Shown piece after piece: positions 43,161 to 51,980 of a DNA stretch of 64,000 nt. The translations under genes were made by a program, and so were the position numbers. Under the pieces are notes generated by a model that did not search any database, had not been told where the DNA came from, and saw nothing but the letters and a program-made list of their open reading frames with translations. How positions within the stretch are numbered: position 1 is the first letter of the stretch; each line of letters starts with the position of its first letter. Source of the DNA: Chelativorans petroleitrophicus (GTDB taxonomy: Bacteria > Pseudomonadota > Alphaproteobacteria > Rhizobiales > Rhizobiaceae); contig NZ_JAODNV010000009.1 of NCBI RefSeq assembly GCF_025398195.1, positions 1-64,000 of the forward strand. Direction: 5' to 3'.

Positions 43161-43763
43161 TCACCCCCCGCCCACGCGTCCGTCGAAAGCAGCAGCAACG
43201 ACGATCTTGTCTTCCTCCAGCTTGAGCTTCAGAGCCGGCAGCTTACGCACCGCAGGCCCCTGCATCACTGCACCATTTTGCCGGGGATCGAAGCGGGACA
43301 GGTGGCAGGGACACTCCATCCAGAAGCTCTCCGCCACCCAACCCGTGACCTCGCAGCCCTCATGTGTGCAGATTGCGCTCTGTGCGACCACGCCACCAGC
43401 CGCGTACTCCTGCCCTTCCGGGCTGAGGACAGCGGGGTCCCACCGGGTTAGCACAAGAAGATTCAGATAGCTGCCATTGCGAACCGTCTGTGTCGCGGAA
43501 TCTGCCGGCCATGCCTGGAGGGGAGCCGAGTTCGGCGTGATGTCCTCAGGCGTCAGCGGCGTGATCTGGTCGTCGCCGCTAGCACGCACCAGATAGTCAC
43601 CCTCTTGGGGAGGTGCAGAAGCGACCTCCGCATTCGGCGCGTCGCCCTGAGCGAGAGCGGGCGCTGCCGCAATGCCCACAATTCCGCCGACGACCAAGCG
43701 GCGATTTACATTCGCTCCACAGCAGCATGCTGCAGGCGCTTGACGATCTGAATGAGATTTCAA
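43161..43763 (-). CDS. Tat-exported Rieske [2Fe-2S] protein
   Basis: The protein of about 200 residues has an N-terminal NVNRRLVVGGIVGIAAAPALAQG that looks like a Tat signal, then a Rieske fold with box I CTHEGC (ligands Cys132, His134) and box II CPCHLSRFD (ligands Cys151, His154); Cys137 and Cys153 would form the stabilising disulfide. No ATG gives a sensible N-terminus. TTG 43763, with AGGA 8 bases upstream, is my best start; the frame runs to 43898. Located 47 bases ahead of the quinoprotein gene, it could accept electrons from it. Confidence 0.82.
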   Translation of the reverse strand: MKSHSDRQAPAACCCGANVNRRLVVGGIVGIAAAPALAQGDAPNAEVASAPPQEGDYLVRASGDDQITPLTPEDITPNSAPLQAWPADSATQTVRNGSYLNLLVLTRWDPAVLSPEGQEYAAGGVVAQSAICTHEGCEVTGWVAESFWMECPCHLSRFDPRQNGAVMQGPAVRKLPALKLKLEEDKIVVAAAFDGRVGGG

Positions 43764-44028
43764 TGGGTAATATCCTGAATTAGTTACATGAATCCTGAGA
43801 TTCACTCCTGTAACAGCCGCATCAGAGGTTCTATGAACCTTCAACATTTTACAGACTATAGAAGCGAAACAGATTACTTCAAGTGAAAAAATAATCACAA
43901 AACTCTACACAAAATACCCGTTTTAATGGCAACATGAAGGTTGCCGATGATGCAGCTTCTTCACCGGTGGAGAATCGGGCTCGCATCCGCAATTGCCGGG
44001 CAAAAATCCGAAACAGGAGGAATTTGTC
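43764..44028. promoter_or_regulatory. Divergent promoter region between Rieske and SMP-30-like genes, with a dyad
   Basis: This AT-rich intergenic region separates the leftward Rieske-quinoprotein operon from the rightward SMP-30-like gene. It holds a perfect 6-bp inverted repeat AGGTTC-TAT-GAACCT at 43826-43840, a candidate operator. AGGAGG at 44015-44020 is the ribosome-binding site for the rightward gene. Promoter elements were not assigned. Confidence 0.5.
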
Positions 44029-45024
44029 ATGAAATATCTGGTTTCGACCATGCTTAGTCTGCTGCTCGGAAGTTCGGCATATGTTCATGCACAGCAGGCT
44101 GCCGATCAGGGCGATCAGTCGTTCGAAGCCGGGCAGCCGCTTGGGGTGGTGATTAACGGTGAGCACACGCCCATGTCCGACAATGTGAAGGTCTATGGCG
44201 CGATCGTTAACGCCGAAAGCTGCGTCTATGATGAGTCACGGGATCTCATCGTGGCTGTCAATCGAGGGGCGGATCAGGATGAGGCACCGAATGACGGCTT
44301 CATATCCCTGATCAATCATGACGGCTCAGTTCACACCGCGCGCTGGATCGGTGTGAACCGTAACGGACTTGTCCTGAATCATCCCTTCGGCAGCGACATC
44401 CACGACGGCAAGCTCTACGTGGCGGACCGTGACGGGGGAACCGACGAGAATACGCCCACGGTTTCCGTCATTCGCATGTTCGACATGGAGACCGGCGCTC
44501 CCGCCGGAGAAATCAAGACGGAGGGTTCTCCAGGGTTCAACGATATCGAGGTGGCGGAAGACGGCACGATCTATGCCACGCAAACCTCGGCTGGCGGACA
44601 GAACCCGGATCCCTCCACCTTCCGGGTCTTCAAAATCACGCCGGACGGTACGTCAACGGTGCTTATCGAAGGCGATCCGCTCAATCTGCCTAACGGCATC
44701 GCCATTGACGGCGAAGGAAATCTCGTTGTCGTGAACATAGGCAACAAAGACGTGCTCACTTTCTCGCCAGAGGGAGAACTTCTCAAGACCGAGCAGTCGG
44801 CGCAGGCGGGAAACGACGGTATCGTCATCATGGAGGATGGGACGAAATATGTCAGCAGCGTCCGTGAGGGAGGCATTGCCCGTATTGCGCCAGATGGAAC
44901 GACGGAACTGATCGCCACGGCGATCCCGAGCGCTGCATCCATGTGTTACGACGCAGGAGCCAACCAGCTGGTGGTCCCGATGAACACCAACAACGCGCTC
45001 GCCCTTATCCCTCTGGAGAACTGA
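44029..45024 (+). CDS. Secreted SMP-30/gluconolactonase-like beta-propeller protein
   Basis: The protein of about 331 residues has a signal peptide (MKYLVSTMLSLLLGSSAYVHAQ) and six-bladed propeller repeats typical of SMP-30/NHL proteins (PGFNDIEVAEDGTIYATQT, LPNGIAIDGEGNLVVVN, GNDGIVIMEDGTKYVSSV). The metal-binding residues of lactonases seem partly kept (Asn in FND and PNG). It may hydrolyse a lactone formed from the alcohol or sugar oxidised in the periplasm. AGGAGG 8 bases ahead fixes the start. It is divergent from the Rieske gene. Confidence 0.8.
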   Translation: MKYLVSTMLSLLLGSSAYVHAQQAADQGDQSFEAGQPLGVVINGEHTPMSDNVKVYGAIVNAESCVYDESRDLIVAVNRGADQDEAPNDGFISLINHDGSVHTARWIGVNRNGLVLNHPFGSDIHDGKLYVADRDGGTDENTPTVSVIRMFDMETGAPAGEIKTEGSPGFNDIEVAEDGTIYATQTSAGGQNPDPSTFRVFKITPDGTSTVLIEGDPLNLPNGIAIDGEGNLVVVNIGNKDVLTFSPEGELLKTEQSAQAGNDGIVIMEDGTKYVSSVREGGIARIAPDGTTELIATAIPSAASMCYDAGANQLVVPMNTNNALALIPLEN

Positions 45025-45050
45025 AGGGGCATGCGCCGCGATGCGAGAGT

Positions 45051-45076
45051 CCTCCCGACCCGTCCCTGCCGGGAGG
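45051..45076 (+). terminator. Possible hairpin after the SMP-30-like gene
   Basis: CCTCCCG and CGGGAGG form a 7-bp stem with a 12-base loop, 26 bases past the stop. No T-tract follows. The remaining bases up to 45321 hold no recognised gene. Confidence 0.4.
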
Positions 45077-45321
45077 CGGGAAAGCTCGCTGAACGGCGGC
45101 CAACCATTCCTGTACCGGATGGGGCGATCGGTAACGGCTGCCCCTCCGCATAGCGCCGATCCGGCAGCTTCGCTGCTTGTTGCCCTTCGCTCAGCATGCC
45201 TTTGCGGTTTCCGGCCTGTGGCTGTTGCGGGACGGTCCGGCATGGTCCACTTTGAACCATCCTTGCCTAATGCGCTCTGCACGAGCGATACGAGTCGCGG
45301 CACCACGGACACAGGGATTCG

Positions 45322-46068
45322 ATGATCACCGTCTACCGTCTTCTGGCTTTCGGGCTCTTTCTCCTGATCTGGTGGACCGTATCGCTCATAGTGGGGCCGA
45401 ACCTCATTCCCACTCCGCTCAACACGGTCTTCGCCGCCAGGGATCTGCTCCGGGACGGAAAAATTCTTGAACCTCTGCTGAGCAGCCTCGCCGTCTACTC
45501 CACCGGCTATGCCCTTGCCGTGCTCGTAGGAATTCCCATCGGAATGCTGATGGGGGGCATTCGCGATCTCGGCCGCACCCTCGACATTTATGTGAACGCC
45601 CTAATGGCGACCCCGCGGGTCGCCTTCATTCCGCTCATCATTCTCTTTCTCGGACTGGGGGCCGAGGCGAAAATCGCCGTCGTCTTTCTTGGCGCGGTCA
45701 TTCCCATCCTGATCGGTACCTATTCCGGCATTCTCAACAGCGATGCCGAACTCATCGAGATGGCGCGCTCCTTGGGCGCATCCCGCTCCCAGATCTATTG
45801 GCGAATCATGCTTCCGGGCGCACTCGCCTTTGTGGTGATCGGCCTGCGGATCGGCGCAACCATTGGTCTGATCAACACGGTCGTGGCGGAGCTCTATACG
45901 GCAGCGAGCGGTCTCGGCGGCCTGCTTGCCCTGTATGGCAACACGTTTCAAATGGCGCGCTACTTCGTTGTGATACTCGCGCTTTCCCTGATCGGAGGTC
46001 TCGTGAGCCAAGGCCTGAGGGCGCTCGAGGCCTGGTCGAGCCGCTGGCGCGTCACTGCCGGGAACTAG
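45322..46068 (+). CDS. ABC transporter permease (TauC/SsuC type)
   Basis: The 248-residue permease has six predicted helices. Its coupling region (LIEMARSLGASRSQIYWRIMLPGALAFVVIGLRIG) matches the nitrate/sulfonate/taurine (NitT/TauT) permease family. The set is ordered permease, binding protein, ATPase. A 297-base gap before it and a 279-base gap after it suggest separate promoters or leader regions. The substrate cannot be assigned from sequence. Confidence 0.9.
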   Translation: MITVYRLLAFGLFLLIWWTVSLIVGPNLIPTPLNTVFAARDLLRDGKILEPLLSSLAVYSTGYALAVLVGIPIGMLMGGIRDLGRTLDIYVNALMATPRVAFIPLIILFLGLGAEAKIAVVFLGAVIPILIGTYSGILNSDAELIEMARSLGASRSQIYWRIMLPGALAFVVIGLRIGATIGLINTVVAELYTAASGLGGLLALYGNTFQMARYFVVILALSLIGGLVSQGLRALEAWSSRWRVTAGN

Positions 46069-46347
46069 GCTTCCATGAAACCATTTTGTTTTCCGGTCAG
46101 CGAGACGATCCCTGCGGAACGGCCTATCTGGTTTGGTCTAATTCCTGCGAGTTTTGGCTCTACCCTATGTCGCGATTAACGGCATATTGCCATGTAAAGC
46201 GTTGGATTTGCGTCCGGAAATTGCTCTACCGGAAGCTTGAGAATTCAGCGAAGCCGATCTTCTTTCGCTCCGTGTGCGGGGGAACGGCCGGAGAAGGGCT
46301 CCTCGTCCGATAGGGACAAGGATACTCTGAAAAGAGGAGGCGATACA
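46069..46347 (+). other. 279-base leader before the NMT1/TauA-like gene
   Basis: There is no convincing coding sequence. GAGGAGG at 46335-46341 is the ribosome-binding site of the next gene. Short inverted segments are present, but none matches a riboswitch class I can name with confidence. Confidence 0.4.
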
Positions 46348-47376
46348 GTGATTAGGGCCATCCGTTACCTCAAGCTCGGGTTACTTGCCGCAGCTGCACT
46401 TCAGGTTTCCGCGCAAGCAACAGCAGCGGAACCCTTCCGTCTGATTGTCACGGACCTCACGACACCTCTCGTTCCGAATTCCGTCATGGATCTGGCGGTG
46501 GAACTCGGATATTTCGAACGTGAAGGCGTTGATGTTGAACTGGTCCGGGTGCAACAGACGCCCTCGGCGATTGCCGCGCTGCAAGCCGGCGAGGGCGAGA
46601 TGGCCAATATCTCCGTCGATTCCGCGCTGCAGCTTGCCGCACGGGACCGGCTCGATCTCAAGGCCGTGCTTTCCCCCAACAAGGCGCTTCCCTTCCTCAT
46701 CGCCGCGAAATCCGAGATCGAGACCCCGCAGCAGCTTGCTGGCAGGAGCTTTGCCATCGGCCGGCTGGGCAGCTTGGACCATACTCTAAGCACCAAAGTG
46801 CTCCAAGCCGCCGGGGTGGATACCGACAGCCTCAGTTTCGTGGGGATCGGGCAGCCCAATGTTCGCGCTCAGGCACTCGCTGCCGGACAGGTGGATGCCA
46901 CAACCATTTCGATTGGCGTATGGCTTTCCCTTCCAGACAAGGAGGGGCTGCACATCCTGATCAATCAGGATGACTACTACAACGCCGCCCCGGTCGTTCA
47001 GAAGGTGAATGTCGTCACGGACGAGGTGCTGCAGGAGCGACGCGACGAGGTGGTTGCGGTGACCCGCGCGCTGATTGCGGCGGCGCGAGACTTCGCAGCC
47101 GATCCGGCCAAATGGATAGAGGCCATGGCGAAAGCGCGTGATGACGTCAGCAGGGAGGATCTTGAAGCGCTGGCAGAGGCGTTTGCCGACAGTTGGAGCA
47201 TCAACGGTGGATTGAACCGCCAGGAGCTAGAATACACGGTAGAGTGGGCCTATGACAGCCCTGATTTCGAAGGTGTGCAAAAGATCAATCTTGAAGACTG
47301 GGTGGATTTTTCCGTGATTGATGAGGCGCTGGAAAAGCTTGGCACAGCCGAAGGTGCGGATCAGTACATTCGCTAG
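46348..47376 (+). CDS. ABC transporter substrate-binding protein (NMT1/TauA-like)
   Basis: The periplasmic receptor of about 342 residues has a signal peptide (LKLGLLAAAALQVSAQATAA) and NMT1-type folds: MDLAVELGYFEREGVDVELVRVQQTPSAIAALQAGEGEMANIS, PQQLAGRSFAIGRLGSLDH. The GTG at 46348 with GAGGAGG in front is chosen over an upstream frame to 46237. The system belongs to the taurine/sulfonate/pyrimidine-precursor class, but binding to an aromatic or alcohol compound linked to the quinoproteins is equally possible. Confidence 0.87.
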   Translation: MIRAIRYLKLGLLAAAALQVSAQATAAEPFRLIVTDLTTPLVPNSVMDLAVELGYFEREGVDVELVRVQQTPSAIAALQAGEGEMANISVDSALQLAARDRLDLKAVLSPNKALPFLIAAKSEIETPQQLAGRSFAIGRLGSLDHTLSTKVLQAAGVDTDSLSFVGIGQPNVRAQALAAGQVDATTISIGVWLSLPDKEGLHILINQDDYYNAAPVVQKVNVVTDEVLQERRDEVVAVTRALIAAARDFAADPAKWIEAMAKARDDVSREDLEALAEAFADSWSINGGLNRQELEYTVEWAYDSPDFEGVQKINLEDWVDFSVIDEALEKLGTAEGADQYIR

Positions 47377-47418
47377 ACCAGCGGCGGACGGGCGAGACGG
47401 GCTTTTGATGGCAGCATC

Positions 47419-48240
47419 ATGAACCCGACCCCGTCCGTTGTCGTCTCACACGTATCAAAGATCTTTAAGCGGGCGAAGGATTTGGCTCCGGTCGAGGCGC
47501 TCAGGGACGTATCCCTCGAGCTGCCGGCTAATACCTTTGTTACGCTGTTGGGCCCTTCCGGTTGCGGAAAGACCACGCTTCTCCGGATGATCAACGGCCT
47601 CATCCAGCCGGATTCGGGCGAGGTCCACGTCTTTGGCAAGCCGCCGAAACCCGGCCCCCGGATCGGGTTCGTCTTCCAGTCCTTCCGCCTCATTCCCTGG
47701 CTGAATGTCCGGAACAATGTCGGCTTTGGACTTTCCCTGCAGGGTGTCGGAGAGGCGGAAAGGAAAGAGCGGGTGGACCACTATCTGAAGCTGGTGGGCC
47801 TATCGCGCTTTGCCGACGTGTATCCGCACGAGCTTTCCGGAGGGATGAAGCAGCGCGCGGCTCTGGCGCGCGCTCTTGTTACGGAGCCGGAAATTCTCCT
47901 AATGGACGAACCGTTTGCCAGCCTCGACGCCCAGGTCCGGGAGCTGATGCAGATGGAAATGATGCGACTCTGGTCCGAGCGCAGGGGAATTGTCCTCTTC
48001 GTAACGCACAGCGTGGACGAGGCGATCATCATGGCCGACAAGATCGCTCTGATGGGACCCCGGCCGGGCCGGATTGTCGAGACGCTGGATGTCCCCTTGC
48101 CACGCCCGCGCTGGGACGACAGCATCAAGATGCAGCGGGACTATATCGAACTGAGGCGATATCTCTGGGACCGCATCCGCGAGATGGTGACGCAGGACCC
48201 GTCTTCGGATTTTTACGCCGGAGAGCCGGACAAATCGTAG
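47419..48240 (+). CDS. ABC transporter ATPase (TauB/SsuB type)
   Basis: The 273-residue ATPase has Walker A GPSGCGKTT, the Q-loop region VFQSFRLIPWLNVRNNV, signature LSGGMKQRAALARAL and Walker B ILLMDEPFASLDAQVR, with the H-loop VTHSVDEAI. The long C-terminal tail (GRIVETLDVPLPRPRWDDS) is typical of the NitT/TauT ATPases. It completes the importer begun by the permease at 45322. Confidence 0.92.
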   Translation: MNPTPSVVVSHVSKIFKRAKDLAPVEALRDVSLELPANTFVTLLGPSGCGKTTLLRMINGLIQPDSGEVHVFGKPPKPGPRIGFVFQSFRLIPWLNVRNNVGFGLSLQGVGEAERKERVDHYLKLVGLSRFADVYPHELSGGMKQRAALARALVTEPEILLMDEPFASLDAQVRELMQMEMMRLWSERRGIVLFVTHSVDEAIIMADKIALMGPRPGRIVETLDVPLPRPRWDDSIKMQRDYIELRRYLWDRIREMVTQDPSSDFYAGEPDKS

Positions 48241-48328
48241 CCTCGTTCTATCCCCGCAGAAGGGCATGCCGACTGGCTGATGGCGCCCGCCAGACGCGCT
48301 TGGATGAAACTGGGATTGCGAGTATCAC

Positions 48329-49102
48329 CTACGATCCAGGGACAGAGAGGACGGCCTGGGAATAGCCCGTCAGCTTCAGGAAGGCTTCGGCAATGGTCTC
48401 GGCTTGACCTTCCCTTCTGAGTTCCGCCGGCGTCCCCTGAAAGAGGACGCGGCCCCGGTTAAGCACGATCACACGATCGGCTTCCTCAACCTCGTCCACC
48501 AGATGGGTCGTCCACAGGACACCCAGCTTCCCATCCTTCCTCATCTGCAGGATGCGGTTCAGTATGTCCTTCCGGCTTGCCGGATCCAGTCCCACCGTCG
48601 CCTCGTCCATCAAAAGAAGGCTCGGTTCATGCAGGAGAGAGCGGGCCAGCTCGACGCGCCGGCGATTGCCTCCGCTCAGGGTCCGAGCGCGGTCATGCCG
48701 GCGATCGATGAGATCAAATCGCTTCAGGAGCTCCTCGATCCGCTTGCGCGCCAGGCTGCGCGGGAGACCGTGCAGATCCGCGTGGTAGCGCAAATTTGCT
48801 TCCACTGTCAGCTCGAGGTCGAGCGTGGGTTGTTGGAACACTACACCCAGTTTTGCCAGCCCTTCCGTCAGATGCGTGCGGATATTCAGGCCGAGGATGC
48901 GGATGGTTCCGGCGTCGGGGGCGAAAAGGCCTGTCAGAAGCTGCAGAAGTGTCGATTTGCCGGCTCCGTTCGGCCCGAGAAGCGCTACGAATTGCCCCAC
49001 GTACATCTCAAATGCAACGCCGTCCAGCGCAAGAAAAGATCCATAGGATTTCCGCAGGCCGTCTACCGACAGAACAGCCATTTCTTCTTCATCTTTCTGC
49101 AT
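48329..49102 (-). CDS. ABC transporter ATPase of the PQQ-alcohol-dehydrogenase-associated (Ped-like) system
   Basis: The ATPase of about 257 residues is of the CcmA/NatA export class: Walker A GPNGAGKST, signature LSGGNRRRVELARSL and Walker B LLLMDEATVGLDPASR, with H-loop TTHLVDEVEEADR. This subtype accompanies PQQ alcohol-oxidation clusters such as ped in Pseudomonas putida. ATG 49102 after GGAGG is preferred to 49201. It is divergent from the cupredoxin-like, YVTN, binding-protein and ABC-2 permease genes, with which it should form one transporter. Confidence 0.88.
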   Translation of the reverse strand: MQKDEEEMAVLSVDGLRKSYGSFLALDGVAFEMYVGQFVALLGPNGAGKSTLLQLLTGLFAPDAGTIRILGLNIRTHLTEGLAKLGVVFQQPTLDLELTVEANLRYHADLHGLPRSLARKRIEELLKRFDLIDRRHDRARTLSGGNRRRVELARSLLHEPSLLLMDEATVGLDPASRKDILNRILQMRKDGKLGVLWTTHLVDEVEEADRVIVLNRGRVLFQGTPAELRREGQAETIAEAFLKLTGYSQAVLSVPGS

Positions 49103-49234
49103 ACGACCTCCGGGTTTCTTAGCCGATGCACCAAGGTAACGGGTGCATCTGTCCCAATAAGATCTAGAGTCAAGACTTGCATGGTATGGCCAATTCAGCA
49201 ATCATTTCGCCGCCCATAACCCGGAGGATTTGAC

Positions 49235-49663
49235 ATGAAGGTTTCAACAGCATTGCTTGTGTGTGCTATCGCTCTCCTCAGCTCGGTTGCCGCAGGCAAT
49301 GCCGAAGGCAATTTGGCTTCTAAGCCGGAGCGCCTTGAACCTCTCGTGCTCGGCGCCGATCTTTCGTTTTCCGTCAAGGAATACAAGCTCGAAACCGGGA
49401 AATACTATCGCTGGCAAATCCAGAGCCAGGGTGGAGAGGAGTTTCTGGTCAAGGCGCCTGAACTCTTCCGTAATTCCTGGGTAAACCAGATCGTCATCAA
49501 CGATATCGAGGTCAAGCCCGTTGGCGGCGGAATTTACGGCGTCGAGTTCGACGACGAGGGTACGGCCGATGTCTGGTTCGTCCCGATCGTTCCTGGCGAT
49601 TTCGAGTTCTATGCGGATGGCTTCGAAGAACGAGGAATGCTCGGAAAATTCGTAGTCCGCTAA
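49235..49663 (+). CDS. Secreted cupredoxin-like protein without copper ligands
   Basis: The 142-residue protein has a signal peptide (STALLVCAIALLSSVAAGNAEG). Its end PGDFEFYADGFEERGMLGKFVV follows the cupredoxin consensus around the copper site (normally Cys, His and Met in PGxYxFxC...PGHxxxGM), but Cys is replaced by Ala and the following His by Phe; only the Met remains. Copper binding is therefore unlikely. It opens the rightward Ped-like gene set, ahead of the YVTN protein gene. The fold assignment rests on this C-terminal pattern. Confidence 0.7.
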   Translation: MKVSTALLVCAIALLSSVAAGNAEGNLASKPERLEPLVLGADLSFSVKEYKLETGKYYRWQIQSQGGEEFLVKAPELFRNSWVNQIVINDIEVKPVGGGIYGVEFDDEGTADVWFVPIVPGDFEFYADGFEERGMLGKFVVR

Positions 49664-49693
49664 TTGCGCCACAGTTGTGGTCGGGAGGAAATC

Positions 49694-50683
49694 TTGATCT
49701 CCAAAATTCGCCGATATGCCTGCGTAGCGCTGCTGCTGACCACGTTTGGCCTGACTGTACCTGCGTTTTCCGCAGGGACGGGTCTTGTCTTCGTGAGCAA
49801 CGAGAAGACGCACAACATCACTGTTCTCGATCCAAAGGACTACAGCATCGTCAAATGGATCGAGACCTCGCGCCGCCCGCGCGACATGCGCTTCAACAAC
49901 GACAACACGCTGCTTTATGTGGCCTGCGGCGACGATGATGTGATCGACGTCATCGACGTGGCGACTTTGGAGGTGGTCGACCATATCCCGACCGGACCAA
50001 GCCCGGAGGTCTTTTACTTCAGCCCGGATGACAGCCTCATCTACGTCTCCAACGAAGAGAACTCCAGCCTGCAGATCATCGACGTGGCTGAAAAGGTGAT
50101 CGTGGGTGAAATCTCCACCGGCGCCGAACCAGAGGGCGTGGTGGTCAGCGACGATGGCAAGACTGTCTATGTGACATCGGAAGTAGCCGACATGGTGCAT
50201 GTCATCGACGCCGAGACCCAAACGCTGACGGACAACATCATCGTCGGCACGCGCCCGCGTCGCTTCGTGCTCACGCCCGACGGGCAAGAATTGTGGGTCT
50301 CGGACGAGCTTTCGGGAGAAGTATCGATCATCGACCGGGCCACCAACCAGGTGACCCATACTCTGCAATTCCTTCCCCCAGGCTTCCGCCAGGTGGACGT
50401 CACACCCGTCGGCATGGAGATCACCAAGGATGGGTCAACCGTCTATGTGACGCTGGGCCGGGCTAATCACATTGCCAGCGTGGACGCTGCCTCCAAGGAG
50501 ATCAAGGAGTATGTGCTGGTTGGCAGCCGCGCCTGGGGTGTCGCGCTCAGCCCGGATGAGAATACAATGTATGTGACCAATGGGCTAAGCGACGATGTCT
50601 CTATCATCGATGTTCCGTCGATGAAGGTGACTCAATCAATTCCGGTGGGGCGGGTGCCGCATACGGTACGAATCGATGGTTAG
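49694..50683 (+). CDS. YVTN beta-propeller protein of PQQ-dependent catabolism
   Basis: The protein of about 329 residues has a signal peptide (RRYACVALLLTTFGLTVPAFSAG) and repeats of the form (I/L)YVT...V.VID (TVYVTSEVADMVHVIDAE, TMYVTNGLSDDVSIIDVP), i.e. a seven-bladed propeller. Such proteins accompany PQQ-alcohol-dehydrogenase ABC clusters. TTG 49694 after GGGAGGAAA is the likely start; the frame extends to 49664. It overlaps the following gene by 8 bases. Confidence 0.87.
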   Translation: MISKIRRYACVALLLTTFGLTVPAFSAGTGLVFVSNEKTHNITVLDPKDYSIVKWIETSRRPRDMRFNNDNTLLYVACGDDDVIDVIDVATLEVVDHIPTGPSPEVFYFSPDDSLIYVSNEENSSLQIIDVAEKVIVGEISTGAEPEGVVVSDDGKTVYVTSEVADMVHVIDAETQTLTDNIIVGTRPRRFVLTPDGQELWVSDELSGEVSIIDRATNQVTHTLQFLPPGFRQVDVTPVGMEITKDGSTVYVTLGRANHIASVDAASKEIKEYVLVGSRAWGVALSPDENTMYVTNGLSDDVSIIDVPSMKVTQSIPVGRVPHTVRIDG

Positions 50684-51929
50684 AGAAAACATCTTTGCGA
50701 TTTCTCGCGTGCTCCTCGCCGGCTCACTCGCTCTCGGGTCAGCGCCGCCGTCTCTAGCGCAGGAGAACACGCCTCCTGCGACTGTACCGCAACCCGCCCA
50801 GAAAGAGCCTGCCGCGCCGGCGGTAAAGATGCTCATGGGCTATGTGGAACTTGCTGACGACCCTCGCTATGACGAGGATCGCGCAGAGGCTGAGATACCC
50901 GTAAGGCCGCTTGGAAGACCATTCGACGCGACGGCCGTGGGCATCTCCGACGCAGAGCAGATCGGGAAGGTCATTGGCGTCGACTTCGCGATCGAACGCA
51001 AGAGCGGGCAGAATATCGAAGAGCTGATTGCGGCCACCCAGGCCTGGTCCGAACAGGGGGTCGGCTTCATTTTGGCCGATCTGCCGGCGCCGCAGCTTCT
51101 GGAGCTTGCCGACGCGCTCATCGACCGGGACATGATGATCTTCAACGTGGCGGCCCCCGAGGATGCTTTGCGCGGCGAGAGCTGCCGCGAGAATGTGATC
51201 CATGTCATCCCCAGCTACACCATGCTGGCGGATGCGCTGGTCCAGTACCTGGCCTTCCGCAACTGGCGTAAGATCCTCGTGTTGCAGGGCCCCTTGGAGG
51301 GCGATGCCCAAATGGTGGCGGCCGTCGAGAGGGCGGCCCAGCGCTTCGGCGCCCAGATTGTCGAGGTTCGCCCGTTCCAGCTTACCAACGATCCGCGCCA
51401 GCGCGAACAAAGCAACGTGGCGCTTGTGACGTCGGATGCGGACTACGATGTCGTCTTTGTCGCCGATACGGATGGCGAGTTCGCGCGCTATGTTCCGTAC
51501 GCCACCCAGTTGCCTCGCCCTGTCGTCGGAGCTGCGGGATTGGTTCCATCGGCTTGGCATTGGAGTTGGGAGAGGCATGGCGCTCCCCAGCTCAACAGCC
51601 GCTTTGAAAAGGCGGCCGGAAGGCGCATGGCCGGAGAGGACTGGGCGGCATGGACTGCCATTAAGGCAGTCGTCCAATCGGTTCTGCGCAGCAAATCGAC
51701 GGATTTTCAGCCGGTGAAGGATTACTTGCTGGGAGAGCGCCTAACCATTGACGGCTTCAAGGGCAATCCGCTCAGTGTGCGCAGCTGGGACCACCAGATC
51801 CGCCAGCCCATTCTCCTGACCGTTGGAAATGCGGTTATTGCCCGCGCGCCGCTCGAGGGTTTCCTGCATCAGACCAACGAGCTCGATACGCTGGGCGTGG
51901 ACGAGCCGGAGACGGCATGTCAGTTCTAG
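50676..51929 (+). CDS. ABC substrate-binding protein, PQQ-dependent alcohol dehydrogenase system
   Basis: The 417-residue periplasmic protein has a signal peptide (LLAGSLALGSAPPSLAQ), a Pro/Ala linker and a type I binding-protein fold. The opening MLMGYVELADDPRYDEDRAEAE is characteristic of the subtype found with Ped-like ABC systems. Later segments include VGFILADLPAPQLLELADAL and YDVVFVADTDGEFARYVPYATQLPRPVVGAAGL. In this system it is paired with an ABC-2 exporter-like permease, so its role may be sensing or delivery instead of classical uptake. Confidence 0.87.
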   Translation: MVRENIFAISRVLLAGSLALGSAPPSLAQENTPPATVPQPAQKEPAAPAVKMLMGYVELADDPRYDEDRAEAEIPVRPLGRPFDATAVGISDAEQIGKVIGVDFAIERKSGQNIEELIAATQAWSEQGVGFILADLPAPQLLELADALIDRDMMIFNVAAPEDALRGESCRENVIHVIPSYTMLADALVQYLAFRNWRKILVLQGPLEGDAQMVAAVERAAQRFGAQIVEVRPFQLTNDPRQREQSNVALVTSDADYDVVFVADTDGEFARYVPYATQLPRPVVGAAGLVPSAWHWSWERHGAPQLNSRFEKAAGRRMAGEDWAAWTAIKAVVQSVLRSKSTDFQPVKDYLLGERLTIDGFKGNPLSVRSWDHQIRQPILLTVGNAVIARAPLEGFLHQTNELDTLGVDEPETACQF

Positions 51930-51980
51930 TCCGGGAACCTGAAAGCCGAAGGCCTCGAACAGTACAGTTTCGATAAGCCA

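Noticed and set aside
46069-46347. Riboswitch in the leader of the NMT1-like gene
   Set aside because: I could not match the conserved core of any riboswitch class, including TPP, which is the obvious candidate for this transporter family.
49244-50368. 374-codon frame opposite the cupredoxin-like and YVTN genes
   Set aside because: It spans two real genes with good ribosome-binding sites on the other strand and shows no domain.
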